Shown: one piece after another, positions 1 through 9,147 of the stretch
How positions within the stretch are numbered: position 1 is the stretch's first letter
Layout: every line of letters starts with the position of its first letter
NCBI GenBank assembly: GCA_902799015.1
Contig: CADBZI010000005.1
Coordinates: 1 to 58,691 of the forward strand
Reading direction: 5' to 3'
Source: an uncultured Lachnospiraceae bacterium
GTDB lineage: Bacteria; Bacillota; Clostridia; Lachnospirales; Lachnospiraceae
DNA: 58,691 bases
Position numbers and translations under genes: made by a program
The notes under the pieces: model-generated
What the model was told of the DNA's origin: nothing
Seen by the model: the letters and a program-made list of their open reading frames with translations, nothing else
Database searches by the model: none

Positions 1-39
1 GAAAGCCAAGGTTAATGTCTACGAATTTACAAGGCTCCT

Positions 40-61
40 CCCACCGCCCAAGGGCAGTGGG
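40..61 (+). terminator. Small hairpin ahead of the cvfB-like gene
   Basis: Two arms, CCCACcGCCC and GGGCaGTGGG, pair with one internal mismatch and are followed by TTTCC. The T-tract is short. This may be the terminator of a gene lying left of the window or a leader structure of the next gene. Nothing else is recognised in bases 1-93. Confidence 0.4.
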
Positions 62-93
62 TTTCCGCCTACGAAACCGAAAGGATTTTATTT

Positions 94-918
94 ATGAAAA
101 TAGGAGAAAAGCAGACGCTGACCATCAGCCGGTTTAAGGAGTTTGGCGCCTACCTGTCAGATGACGGCAGCGAATCCGTCCTTCTGCCGAAGAAGGAGGT
201 TCCGCAGGGAGCAAAAGAGGGAGACAGCGTCGAGGTTTTCTTGTACAAAGACTCACAGGACCGCCTGATCGCGACGGTGCAGGAGCCGATTCTTTCCCTG
301 CATCAGACCGGATTGTTGAAGGTGAAGGAGACCGGTAAGATCGGCGCGTTTCTGGACTGGGGACTGCCGAAGGACCTTCTTCTGCCGTTCCGCGAACAGA
401 CGAAGCGGGTAAGAAGCGGCGAAGAGGTGTTGGTGGCGCCCTATATTGATAAGTCCGGACGCCTGGCGGCGACCATGAATGTGTATCCTTACCTGGAACA
501 GAATTCTCCTTATCAGAAAGAGGACAGAGTCCGTGCCCGGATCTACGAGACGAGCGAGAACTTCGGCGTGTTTGCCGCCGTAGACGATCGCTACAGTGCG
601 CTGATCCCGAAGCAGGAGGCGCAGACCGGACTCAGAATCGGGCAGATCGTGGAAGCGAGAGTGACCGCGGTGCTGCCGGACGGGAAGCTGAATCTGTCTG
701 TCCGGGAGAAGGCGTATCTTCAGATTGACATAGATGCCGAAGCCATTGTGAAGGTGATTGAGGAGTATGAGGGTGTGCTCCCGTTCGATGACAAGGTATC
801 ACCGGAGATCATTCAGCGGGAATTCTCCCTGAGCAAGAACGCGTTTAAGCGAGCGGTCGGGCATCTCCTGAAGGAAGGCAGGATTGAGATCAAAGACAGA
901 AGGATCTATCTGAAATGA
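94..918 (+). CDS. cvfB: CvfB/YitL-like S1-domain RNA-binding protein
   Basis: This 274-aa protein consists of consecutive S1-like OB folds (about residues 3-65, 68-135 and 145-210) and a C-terminal winged-helix-like segment (about 215-274). That is the CvfB/YitL order (virulence regulator of Staphylococcus aureus, cytosolic RNA binding). Recognisable features are the N-terminal 'FGAYL' strand and the second S1 module 'GKIGAFLDWGLPKDLLLPF'. The ATG is preceded by AAGGA at good spacing. It stands alone on this strand and converges on a minus-strand gene. Family assignment is by pattern recognition; the RNA target is unknown. Confidence 0.85.
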   Translation: MKIGEKQTLTISRFKEFGAYLSDDGSESVLLPKKEVPQGAKEGDSVEVFLYKDSQDRLIATVQEPILSLHQTGLLKVKETGKIGAFLDWGLPKDLLLPFREQTKRVRSGEEVLVAPYIDKSGRLAATMNVYPYLEQNSPYQKEDRVRARIYETSENFGVFAAVDDRYSALIPKQEAQTGLRIGQIVEARVTAVLPDGKLNLSVREKAYLQIDIDAEAIVKVIEEYEGVLPFDDKVSPEIIQREFSLSKNAFKRAVGHLLKEGRIEIKDRRIYLK

Positions 919-982
919 AAAACATTCCGGCGGGACAGATTGTAAAGAGGCTGCAGGGCGATCGGAAAACAGAAAGGGAAAA

Positions 983-1011
983 CGGGCTGTGCCGGTGTGC
1001 GGCACAGCCCG
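983..1011. terminator. Bidirectional rho-independent terminator
   Basis: A perfect 12-bp stem (CGGGCTGTGCCG / CGGCACAGCCCG) with a GTGTG loop sits between two converging genes. On the minus strand the stem is followed by TTTTCCCTTTC, so it best serves the secreted-protein gene at 1064-1741. A second hairpin (GCTCCTGC/GCAGGAGC, 1029-1050) lies beside it. Confidence 0.85.
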
Positions 1012-1063
1012 CTTGAATTCCTTATCCTGCTCCTGCAAGATGGCAGGAGCGCAGTTCCTTTTC

Positions 1064-1741
1064 TTATCTTCTTCTGAGCTTCTTATAGAAGTAGACAGAC
1101 TGATAGGTGACGTTTTCGCAGGGAACGCCATTCGCGAGCGTTAGCTGCGGATAGAAGTAGTAATAGGTGTAGTAGGCAAACTTACGGCCGAACTTCTTGA
1201 TCTTCTTGGTGGACTTACCGGGCTTGACGTTTGCGATCGGCCGGTATCCGTCATTTCTTGAGGTTGACATCATGACCGTTACGGCTGTAACCCCAGGAAT
1301 TGCCGGGCATTTCAGCTTCAGGTATTTTTTCTTTTTGGAAGCCTTGTCAATAAACTTGACGGTAGAATATGCCTTAAGGGGAGAAAACTCACCGAGATAC
1401 TGCTTGCCGTTTTTTCCATCGATGAAGGGACGCACCCGGTAATAATAGATCTGGTTGTCTCCGGAGGCAAAGCTGAAGCTGGCATAGCTGTATGCATCCT
1501 TTGACGCGAGCACATTCATGTTCACGTCCAGAATCTGAACCTCACCCTTCACATTACTGTAGCCAGTATTAAATTTTACAGAGACCGTACTTGCGGAATA
1601 ATATGCAAGTCCGAAGCTGTCTGTTCCCATCGTCACGGTGGCCGCGTCTGCCTTGAAGCCGCTCAGTGCGATGCAGGCAAAGCATGCGATCAGCATCAGA
1701 AACACGACTCTTAATTTGTTTGCTGCCGTTTCTCTTTTCAT
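1064..1741 (-). CDS. Secreted protein of unknown function
   Basis: The likely product is 225 aa. I chose the ATG at 1741 rather than the longer frame because GGAGAGGAG lies about ten bases upstream and a signal peptide begins there: a basic n-region, a hydrophobic core around residues 10-27, and an AxA-type site near 'KADAAT'. The mature part is rich in Tyr, Ser and Lys. It has strand-like repeats ('YYYRVRPF', 'KYLKLKCPAIPGVTAVTVMMSTS') that recall fibronectin-III-like folds of cell-surface proteins, but no named domain is secure. It is transcribed alone and ends at the 983-1011 terminator. Confidence 0.6.
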   Translation of the reverse strand: MKRETAANKLRVVFLMLIACFACIALSGFKADAATVTMGTDSFGLAYYSASTVSVKFNTGYSNVKGEVQILDVNMNVLASKDAYSYASFSFASGDNQIYYYRVRPFIDGKNGKQYLGEFSPLKAYSTVKFIDKASKKKKYLKLKCPAIPGVTAVTVMMSTSRNDGYRPIANVKPGKSTKKIKKFGRKFAYYTYYYFYPQLTLANGVPCENVTYQSVYFYKKLRRR

Positions 1742-1955
1742 ACCCTGTTCTCCTCTCCGATTGTATCTCCCGCCGATTCCTTCCGGACGGGATATTTCAT
1801 ATTGTCCTTTCCATTGTACGATGATTCCTTCGCGCATGCAATGACCGGAGCACGTAAAATGACGGGAGATGCATCCGGAGGATATGGCATATTACACAGT
1901 TTCGTTGTGTCGATTTCGTGAAAAGTAGCCGAAAAATGGAAAATGCAAAAAACGC

Positions 1956-1983
1956 TTGCATTCTGTTTGGATCGTGCTATATT
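1956..1983 (+). promoter_or_regulatory. Sigma-A-type promoter of the 78-aa gene
   Basis: TTGCAT (1956-1961) and TATATT (1978-1983) are separated by 16 bp, with an extended TG upstream of the -10. The start codon lies about 90 bases downstream, leaving a leader that contains a repeated 'ccctatatagaa/cccatatagaa' pair. Confidence 0.7.
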
Positions 1984-2071
1984 GGGGGCCGTAAAGAGAA
2001 ATGACTAGAACGATCAGGGAAGCCCTATATAGAACCCATATAGAAGAAATAGGGCGGAAAGGAGAGTATTT

Positions 2072-2308
2072 ATGAAGTTACAGAATGTTAAGAATCCGGA
2101 GAAGCTGTTTGAGGTAATCGATTCCTGCCAGGGCAAGGTCGAGCTGGTGACAGGTGAAGGCGACAGACTGAATCTGAAGAGCAAGCTCAGCCAGTACCTG
2201 TCTCTCGCGAACATTTTCTCAGTGAAGGAGCAGATTCCGGAGCTTGAGCTGGTCGCTTATGATCCGTCTGACGTGAAGAAGCTGATTGATTTCATGATCA
2301 ACGAGTAA
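2072..2308 (+). CDS. Small conserved protein, 78 aa, function unknown
   Basis: A short soluble acidic protein without signal peptide or membrane segment. GGAAAGGAGAG precedes the ATG. The gene is a single transcription unit with its own promoter (1956-1983) and terminator (2342-2376), which argues that it is real and well expressed. The pattern 'LFEVIDSCQGKVELVTGEGDRLNLKSKL...' suggests an alpha/beta fold of the kind met as a small hypothetical protein in Lachnospiraceae. I do not recognise a function. Confidence 0.7.
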   Translation: MKLQNVKNPEKLFEVIDSCQGKVELVTGEGDRLNLKSKLSQYLSLANIFSVKEQIPELELVAYDPSDVKKLIDFMINE

Positions 2309-2341
2309 TGCAGCGATTGTATAGAAGATAGAAAGATTTCG

Positions 2342-2376
2342 AAAAGGCGCTTTCGGTGTTTTCCGAAGGCGCTTTT
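2342..2376 (+). terminator. Rho-independent terminator of the 78-aa gene
   Basis: A 14-bp stem with two G-U pairs (aaaaggcgctttcgg / ccgaaggcgctttt) and a short T-rich loop. The descending arm ends in TTTT. Confidence 0.8.
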
Positions 2377-2429
2377 CGTGTTAGAATCTTTTTATTGATG
2401 GATATTAAGAAGATCCGGGGGAGAAAACT

Positions 2430-3398
2430 ATGCAAAACCGAAGCAGATTAGCCGGGATTCAATATCTGGTTATGATGATTGTATGGATTCTGACAGGTCT
2501 CCTGATCAGTGTGGCCGGTCTGGATCGTTTTTTGAACTATTACAGCGCGCATTCTCTGGTTGAGCTGGAGCTTCTGATACCGGCTGTTGTACTTCTGGTC
2601 ATGGACCGCTTTGAAGTGATGCGCGGGACACGGTTAAAGATTGTCAGTGTGAAGGTGATTCTCTGGACGCTTCTTCTGGCGGTGATTCTGCTTCCGATTA
2701 TGACATTTCTGAACCTGGCAAGCCAGCTGCTGGTTCCGAACAACATTGTTGTGCGGATTGAGCAGTTTACCATGCTGACAGGTGCTTCTGTCTGGGACAA
2801 GCCGATCTGGCTGAATCTGTTCTATATGGCAGTTCTTCCGGCAGTGGTGGAGGAGTTTCTGTTCCGCGGCGTGCTGTTTCAGGGGTTCCGCAGCTGCGGC
2901 CTGCTCAAGACAGCAGTGATCACATCCCTGATGTTTGCGCTCGCGCACGGCAATCTGAATCAGTTTCTGTACGCGTTTGCGATCGGTCTGTTTCTGGCGT
3001 ATCTGGTCGAGGCTTCCGGGTCGGTCTATATTTCCATGATCGCGCATATGTGTCTGAATGCCGTTACGGTCGTGATGGTTTATCTGCAGCGGTTTCTCCC
3101 TGAGAACATCGCAAGTGCGCTTGTGGAGGCGGAGAATACTTCCGTGCGGGATCTGAGCCTGGTCTTCTGGATCATCTGCGGTGCGATTGCTGTGGCGTGT
3201 GTTGTTCTGGCGATTATCGTGATTCGCACGATTTCGAAGACGACGGAGAGGGATCTGATCTACCGGGAGGCAAGGAAGGGACATGACCGTATAAAAGGGA
3301 AGGAAGGCCGCATTTTCTCAGTGGAGCTTCTGATCGGTCTGATGATTCCGACGGTGTATATCGCCTTTATGCTGCTCGGTGAGCTGATCCGGAATTAA
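2430..3398 (+). CDS. CPBP-family intramembrane metalloprotease (CAAX-type)
   Basis: A 322-aa polytopic membrane protein. The diagnostic EExxxR motif is 'EEFLFRG' near residue 140. It is followed by the second and third CPBP motifs, 'FALAHGNLNQF' and 'SMIAHMCLNA', supplying the His/Asn residues for the catalytic zinc. Hydrophobic spans flank these on both sides, and a final C-terminal helix follows a basic loop. GGGGGAGAAAACT precedes the ATG. In bacteria this family is linked to peptide maturation or immunity, but no substrate peptide gene is seen nearby. Confidence 0.85.
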   Translation: MQNRSRLAGIQYLVMMIVWILTGLLISVAGLDRFLNYYSAHSLVELELLIPAVVLLVMDRFEVMRGTRLKIVSVKVILWTLLLAVILLPIMTFLNLASQLLVPNNIVVRIEQFTMLTGASVWDKPIWLNLFYMAVLPAVVEEFLFRGVLFQGFRSCGLLKTAVITSLMFALAHGNLNQFLYAFAIGLFLAYLVEASGSVYISMIAHMCLNAVTVVMVYLQRFLPENIASALVEAENTSVRDLSLVFWIICGAIAVACVVLAIIVIRTISKTTERDLIYREARKGHDRIKGKEGRIFSVELLIGLMIPTVYIAFMLLGELIRN

Positions 3399-3427
3399 AC
3401 GTGGAATCGTGGAATAAAGTGGTGATG

Positions 3428-3461
3428 GCCGCCTGGTCCTGTAAGGCCAGGCGGCTGTTTT
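3428..3461 (+). terminator. Terminator after the CPBP protease gene
   Basis: A perfect 9-bp stem GCCGCCTGG / CCAGGCGGC with a ten-base loop, followed by TGTTTTAT. Confidence 0.85.
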
Positions 3462-3518
3462 ATCTCAGCCCCCGGCGGATCGCCGTTGGCGTACCGGAAT
3501 GGAAGAAGGAGAAACAAA

Positions 3519-6500
3519 GTGAGCTTTGTGCATCTTCATACACATACTGAATACAGTCTGCTGGACGGCTCCAACAAGATTCGTGAGTACGTCAGCCGCG
3601 TGAAGGAGCTGGGCATGGACAGCGCGGCCATCACGGACCATGGCGTTATGTACGGCGTGGTGGATTTTTATGAAGCGTGCAGGAAGCAGGGGATCCGCCC
3701 GGTGCTTGGCTGCGAGGTCTATGTTGCGCCCGGCTCCCGGTTTGACCGGGAAAATGTGAGCGGGGAGGACCGGTATTATCACCTGATCCTGCTGGCGGAG
3801 AACAATACCGGCTACAGGAACCTGATCAAGATTGTCTCAAAGGGATTCACGGAAGGGTTCTATTACCGTCCGCGCGTGGATAAAGAAGTGCTCAGACAGT
3901 ACCATGAAGGCCTGATCTGTACCTCAGCCTGCCTGGCGGGAGAGATTGCCAGGTTGCTGGTGCGTGGATTCTATGAGGAGGCAAAGGAGGCAGCGCTTTC
4001 CTATCAGGAGATCTTCGGGAAGGATCATTTCTACTTAGAGCTGCAGGATCATGGTCTTGAGGACCAGAAGCTCGTGAATCAGATGCTGCTTCGCATGTCC
4101 CGGGAGACGGGCATTGCGCTGGTTGCCACCAATGATTGTCACTATACCCGGGCAGAGGATGCCGACGCGCATGATGTCCTTTTGTGTCTGCAGACCGGAA
4201 AGAAGCTCTCCGATGAGAACCGGATGCGCTATGAAGGGGGACAGTACTATGTGAAGAGTCCGGAGGAGATGGAGACGCTGTTCCCTTATGCGAAGGAGGC
4301 GCTTGAGAACACACAGAAGATTGCCGACCGCTGCGAGGTGACCATTGAGTTCGGCCAGTATAAGCTGCCGCGTTTTGATGTTCCGGACGGAAAAAATGCC
4401 TGGGAATATCTGCAGGAGCTGTGCCGGAAGGGGCTGTCGGAGCGCTATGATCCGGTCAGCGAGGAAGCGAAGGCGCGCATGGAGAGTGAGCTGAACATCA
4501 TTCATTCCATGGGATTTGTCGATTATTTCCTGATTGTGTGGGATTATGTGCGCTATGCCAGGAGCCAGAACATCGCTGTAGGTCCGGGCAGAGGATCTGC
4601 CGCAGGCAGCATCGTTTCCTACTGCCTGGGAATCACGCAGATCGATCCGATTCGTTATCAGCTGCTGTTCGAGCGCTTTCTGAATCCGGAGCGTGTCTCC
4701 ATGCCGGATATCGATATTGATTTCGAACCGGAGCGCCGGTCGGAGGTCTTCGACTATGTGGTACGGAAGTACGGCAAGGAGAACGTCGCGCAGATCATCA
4801 CCTTCGGTACCCTTCAGCCGCGCGGCGTGGTGCGCGATGTCGGAAGAGTGATGGATCTTCCGTACGCCTTGTGCGATTCCATTGCCAAGCTGATTCCCGC
4901 CCGCAATCCGCTTAACAGCGGACAGGCCATGACCATTGAGGTCGCGCTTGAGGTCAGCCGGGAGCTGCGGGAGATGGCTCAGTCTGATCCGCGGATCCGG
5001 ACCCTCCTCGATATGTCCGCAAAGCTGGAAGGCCTTCCGCGCAATGTCGGAACACATGCGGCCGGCGTTGTAATCTGCCAGAGGGCGGTGGATGATTTTG
5101 TTCCGCTGGCACTCACCTCCGAGGGCAATCTCGTGACGCAGTTCACCAAGGATACGGTGGAACATCTGGGCCTTCTGAAGATGGACTTTCTGGGTCTGCG
5201 CAACCTGACGGTCATCAAGGAGGCGGTCAGAATGATCTCCGAGCGGGAAAAGCAAAGGTCTGCGCTCTGCGGAAAAGGGAGCGCACTCTGGGAGGCATGC
5301 CCCAAGGATGAAGCGGGAAACCTTGACCTGAACCGTGTCAGCACAGACGATGAGAAGGTATTTGCGTATATCGCTTCGGGAAAATGCGAAGGGATCTTTC
5401 AGCTGGAATCAGCCGGTATGAAGAGCTTCATGAAGGAACTCAAGCCCGGATGCCTGGAAGATATCATAGCCGGGATCGCGCTGTACCGGCCGGGTCCCAT
5501 GAGCTTCATCCCCGCATACATCCGGGGCAAGGAAAATGCATCTGCCACGCAGTATGATACCCCGCTTCTGGAACCGATCCTGAAGGCAACCTACGGGTGC
5601 ATCGTCTATCAGGAGCAGGTCATGCAGATCGTCCGCGATCTGGGCGGATATTCCTATGGCCGGAGCGATCTGGTACGCCGTGCGATGTCCAAGAAGAAGG
5701 CGGATGTTATGGCAAAGGAACGCAGGAACTTTGTCAGCGGCAACCCGAAGGAGGGGGTTCCGGGCTGCGCGGCGCACGGCATCGACGAGGCGACGGCCAA
5801 CAGGATCTTTGACAGCATGATGAGCTTCGCGGAATACGCGTTCAACAAGGCACACTCCGCCACATACGCTGTTGTGACCTATCAGACCGCATGGCTGAAG
5901 TACTATTATCCGATCGAATACATGGCGGCGCTCATGACATCGGTCATCGACAATCCGGGAAAGGTCGCGGAATATATTATGTCCAGCCGGAGCATGGGCA
6001 TCCGGATGCTCCCGCCTGACGTCAATGAGAGTGTGGAAGGTTTTTCTGTGACCGGCGGATTGGAGGATGCCGGGGACAGTGATCCTGCCGCGAAGGCAAG
6101 CATCCGGTATGCGCTTGGCGCAATCAAGAGTGTCGGCCATCCGGTGATCCGCGCGATCCTGGAGAACAGGGAGAAGGAAGGGCGCTTCCCGGACCTGAAT
6201 GCCTTTGCCAGAAGGGTTTCCGCACAGGTCAACAAAAAGGCGGCGGAGAATTTTATCAAGGCAGGCGCATTTGACAGTTTAGGCGCAAACCGGCGTCAGA
6301 TGCTTCTGATGCTGGAACAGATCTGGGACAGCACCGCGCGGGAGCGCAAGTCCCAGATCACAGGACAGATGTCTTTGTTTGATTATTTCGGCACGGGAGA
6401 GGGGACGCCGGATCCGGGCGTTCCGATGCCGGATGTGGAAGAATTCGATAAGGAGCAGCTGCTCGCGTTCGAGAAGGAGGTGCTTGGGATCTATGCAAGC

Positions 6501-7199
6501 GGCCATCCGCTGGAACAGCAGGAGGCGCTCTGGAGAAAAAACATCACGGCGCTTTCTACTGATTTCGCGATCAATGATGAGACCGGACAGGCGGACAAAC
6601 TGATTGATCAGTCTGTGAAGCAGATTGGCGGAATCGTGGAAAATGTGACGATGAAGTACACGAAGAACAGCAAGACCATGGCCTTTTTGCAGGTGGAGGA
6701 TCTGGTTGGATCTGTGGAGGTTTTGGTATTTCCGCGTGTCTATGAGAGATACCGTGCCTGCTGTGAAAAGGATAAGAGAATCTTTGTCTCCGGAAGGGTC
6801 TCCCTGGAAGACAATAAGAACGCAAAGCTTCTGGCAGACAGGATCTGTACCTTCCAGGAGGTTCCCCAGGATCTGTGGCTGCGATTTGCAGATATGGATT
6901 CCTACCGGAAAGCGGAAAAAGAGGTGCAGCGCATTCTGACCATGGGGCAGGCGGGGCCGGATGCAGCCGGCGGCAGTGAGAATCCTGCCTTGCAGACGAG
7001 TGATCCGGCATCCGCATCTTCCGCCGGAAACCGGATCTCCTGTGTGGGAAAAGTCATGATCTATGTACAGAACCCGCGCAGCGTCAAGGAATTGAAACTC
7101 CCGGGGAAGCTCTATCTCACGATGTCGGTAACCGGTGCGCTGGAGGAAGCCTTCGGAAAAGAGAATCTGTCACTGGTTCCCGGCCGCGCACCGCTGTGA
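3519..7199 (+). CDS. dnaE: DNA polymerase III subunit alpha (DnaE)
   Basis: A 1226-aa replicative polymerase of the DnaE type (not PolC). The N-terminal PHP domain starts 'HLHTHTEYSLLDG'. The catalytic palm carries 'GPGRGSAAGS' and the metal-binding 'PDIDIDF' at about residues 395-401. The C-terminal region has the tandem HhH part and an OB-fold segment ('VGSVEVLVFPRVY'). The GTG at 3519 is chosen because AAGGAG lies eight bases upstream and PHP homology begins at once; an upstream in-frame TTG would add 11 unsupported residues inside a repeated motif. The final ~60 residues after a short Gly/Ala linker form a small tail. The gene is transcribed alone and meets the response regulator head-on. 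Confidence 0.97.
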   Translation: MSFVHLHTHTEYSLLDGSNKIREYVSRVKELGMDSAAITDHGVMYGVVDFYEACRKQGIRPVLGCEVYVAPGSRFDRENVSGEDRYYHLILLAENNTGYRNLIKIVSKGFTEGFYYRPRVDKEVLRQYHEGLICTSACLAGEIARLLVRGFYEEAKEAALSYQEIFGKDHFYLELQDHGLEDQKLVNQMLLRMSRETGIALVATNDCHYTRAEDADAHDVLLCLQTGKKLSDENRMRYEGGQYYVKSPEEMETLFPYAKEALENTQKIADRCEVTIEFGQYKLPRFDVPDGKNAWEYLQELCRKGLSERYDPVSEEAKARMESELNIIHSMGFVDYFLIVWDYVRYARSQNIAVGPGRGSAAGSIVSYCLGITQIDPIRYQLLFERFLNPERVSMPDIDIDFEPERRSEVFDYVVRKYGKENVAQIITFGTLQPRGVVRDVGRVMDLPYALCDSIAKLIPARNPLNSGQAMTIEVALEVSRELREMAQSDPRIRTLLDMSAKLEGLPRNVGTHAAGVVICQRAVDDFVPLALTSEGNLVTQFTKDTVEHLGLLKMDFLGLRNLTVIKEAVRMISEREKQRSALCGKGSALWEACPKDEAGNLDLNRVSTDDEKVFAYIASGKCEGIFQLESAGMKSFMKELKPGCLEDIIAGIALYRPGPMSFIPAYIRGKENASATQYDTPLLEPILKATYGCIVYQEQVMQIVRDLGGYSYGRSDLVRRAMSKKKADVMAKERRNFVSGNPKEGVPGCAAHGIDEATANRIFDSMMSFAEYAFNKAHSATYAVVTYQTAWLKYYYPIEYMAALMTSVIDNPGKVAEYIMSSRSMGIRMLPPDVNESVEGFSVTGGLEDAGDSDPAAKASIRYALGAIKSVGHPVIRAILENREKEGRFPDLNAFARRVSAQVNKKAAENFIKAGAFDSLGANRRQMLLMLEQIWDSTARERKSQITGQMSLFDYFGTGEGTPDPGVPMPDVEEFDKEQLLAFEKEVLGIYASGHPLEQQEALWRKNITALSTDFAINDETGQADKLIDQSVKQIGGIVENVTMKYTKNSKTMAFLQVEDLVGSVEVLVFPRVYERYRACCEKDKRIFVSGRVSLEDNKNAKLLADRICTFQEVPQDLWLRFADMDSYRKAEKEVQRILTMGQAGPDAAGGSENPALQTSDPASASSAGNRISCVGKVMIYVQNPRSVKELKLPGKLYLTMSVTGALEEAFGKENLSLVPGRAPL

Positions 7200-7211
7200 A
7201 GAGGCACCGGA

Positions 7212-7931
7212 TCAGGTGCTTTCTGATGATATGCCCGGCATAGGCTGGAACTTATATCCGATGCCCCAGACGGTTTCGATCATCCAGTTTTCGGAGAAGA
7301 GCTTGCGGCGCAGCCTCTTGATATGAACATCGATGGTGCGGGAGTCTCCTGCATAGTCGTAGCCCCATATGAGTCTGAGAAGATGTTCACGTGTAAAGAC
7401 TTCACCCGGATGGGCAGCAAGATAATAGAGAAGCTCAATCTCCTTTGGGGGCATGGAGATCCGCTCTCCGCGAAAGGAGACACTGTATCGGTTTAGGTCG
7501 ATCGTCAGATCCGGATATTCAAGAAGCTTTGGCAGATCTTGTTTTTGCTTCGCGACGCGGATCATAGTTCTGCGAATGACGGCATGCACACGAGCCGCGA
7601 GTTCGCGCTGGTCAAATGGCTTGACCAGATAATCATCCGCACCGTCCTCCAGCCAGCGAACCTTGTCCGAAACATCAGACGCGCTGCTGACAACAATGAC
7701 AGGGATCTGTGTTATTTCCTGAAATTTGGTGAGTTGACTGTGGGAGGCGGATCCGTCTGAGGAAGGATCCAGAATCACCAGATCCGGATAGGCGGACCGG
7801 ATCGGTTTGGTGAAATCAGAGATGCTGTGGATACAGCTTACTTTGTAGTTCTTTTGCTTAAGGGTGTCCGAGAGCTCTTGTGTCAGTTCAGGAGTTGTTC
7901 CTGCGAGCAGGATCCTATAGTTTTCTGTCAT
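7212..7931 (-). CDS. OmpR-family response regulator with a degenerate receiver
   Basis: The product is 239 aa: a receiver domain (about 1-118) and an OmpR/PhoB winged-helix DNA-binding domain (about 140-230, with 'GEVFTREHLLRLIWGYDYAGDSRTIDVHIKRLRRKL'-type features). The phosphoacceptor Asp55 ('VILDPSSDG'), the Ser switch residue ('VVSSASD') and Lys104 ('LVKPF') are present. The usual acidic pair after beta-1 is replaced by 'LLAGTTPE', so Mg-dependent phosphorylation may be impaired. AAGGAGGG lies 12 bases before the ATG. No histidine kinase gene is adjacent. It shares a divergent promoter region with yhaM. Confidence 0.88.
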   Translation of the reverse strand: MTENYRILLAGTTPELTQELSDTLKQKNYKVSCIHSISDFTKPIRSAYPDLVILDPSSDGSASHSQLTKFQEITQIPVIVVSSASDVSDKVRWLEDGADDYLVKPFDQRELAARVHAVIRRTMIRVAKQKQDLPKLLEYPDLTIDLNRYSVSFRGERISMPPKEIELLYYLAAHPGEVFTREHLLRLIWGYDYAGDSRTIDVHIKRLRRKLFSENWMIETVWGIGYKFQPMPGISSEST

Positions 7932-7982
7932 TCCCGTTATGTCCCTCCTTATGATGGCTGTGATGCTGATCCTGACACTTCC

Positions 7983-7988
7983 ATTATA
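7983..7988 (-). promoter_or_regulatory. -10 box of the response regulator promoter
   Basis: On the minus strand TATAAT lies about 50 bases before the start codon, with an AAGACA-like -35 about 18 bp further upstream. The match is moderate. Confidence 0.5.
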
Positions 7989-8132
7989 ACACCATGGCAT
8001 CGTGGTTGTCTTTTTTGTGACGAAAAAGTTTCTCTTCTGCAACAGAATCAGTGTCTGCTTTCTAAAAACAGGGCAACGTGGTAAGATAAGGAAGAAATGA
8101 CAAGAAGCGATGGATCTTAGGAAGGACAAAAG

Positions 8133-9083
8133 ATGAAACTGATCGAAACACTGCGCGAAGGAGATCATGTCGCAGATGTGTATCTGTGCAAAACGCGTCA
8201 GCAGGCTACTTCAAAAACGGGAAAGGAATATGAAAATGTTACGCTGCAGGACTGCAGCGGGATGATTGACTGTAAGATCTGGGAACCGAATTCGACCGGA
8301 ATCGAAGAATTCGGGCCGTTTGATTATATCTATGTCGTCGGCGAGGTAACCACATTCCAGAATAACCTGCAGCTGAATATCAAACGCGTCCGGGTTGCCA
8401 GGAGTGAGGAATACCGTCCGGAGGATTACCTTCCTGTCAGTGAGAATGACACGAAAGTGATGTACCAGGAGCTGAGAAATATCCTTCGCACTGTAAAGAA
8501 TCAGTGGCTCAAGGCATTGATCGACAGGTATTTTGACGATCCTGCGTTTGAGGAGGCTTTCTGCAGACACTCCGCAGCGAAGACGATTCATCACAGCTTT
8601 GTCGGGGGATTGTGCGAACATACCTTGAGTGTCGTAAAGATGTGCGAGTTTTACTGCACGACATATCCTTATCTGAATCATGACCTGCTGATTACGGCAG
8701 CAGCATTTCATGATGTCGGAAAGCTGAAGGAGCTTTCCAACTTTCCGGCAAATGACTACACGGATGACGGGCAGCTGCTTGGTCATATTGTGATGGGAAG
8801 CGAGCTGATCGGATCAGCGTGCAGACGGATTCCCGGTTTTCCGCACCGCCTGCTGAGTGAGCTTCAGCACTGCATTCTTGCACACCATGGCGAGTATGAA
8901 TACGGAAGCCCGAAGAAGCCGGCGCTGGCGGAGGCGATGGCGCTGAATCTGGCGGACAACGCAGACGCCAAGCTTGAGACGATGAAAGAGATTCTGGCGG
9001 CGGCCAGGAACAAAGGAGCGGATGAATGGCTCGGATTCAACCGGCTGATGGAGTCCAATCTCCGGAAGACGGGAGAATGGTAG
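8133..9083 (+). CDS. yhaM: 3'-5' exoribonuclease YhaM
   Basis: A 316-aa protein with the YhaM order. An N-terminal OB-fold (about 10-95, 'GKEYENVTLQDCSGMIDCKIW') is followed by an HD-type metal-dependent nuclease domain (about 150-300). The HD motifs are 'HHSFVGGLCEHTLSVV', 'AAAFHDVGKLKEL' and 'HCILAHHGEYEYGSPKKP'. Family members degrade RNA and ssDNA in the cytosol of Gram-positive bacteria. GGAAGGACAAAAG precedes the ATG. It diverges from the response regulator; rlmD follows 64 bases downstream on the same strand. Confidence 0.93.
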   Translation: MKLIETLREGDHVADVYLCKTRQQATSKTGKEYENVTLQDCSGMIDCKIWEPNSTGIEEFGPFDYIYVVGEVTTFQNNLQLNIKRVRVARSEEYRPEDYLPVSENDTKVMYQELRNILRTVKNQWLKALIDRYFDDPAFEEAFCRHSAAKTIHHSFVGGLCEHTLSVVKMCEFYCTTYPYLNHDLLITAAAFHDVGKLKELSNFPANDYTDDGQLLGHIVMGSELIGSACRRIPGFPHRLLSELQHCILAHHGEYEYGSPKKPALAEAMALNLADNADAKLETMKEILAAARNKGADEWLGFNRLMESNLRKTGEW

Positions 9084-9147
9084 AAGCCGCCTGACCGCGG
9101 ATGACTGACAGTGATTGCCGCAGAGCCGGCCGAAGGGTGGATAACGC

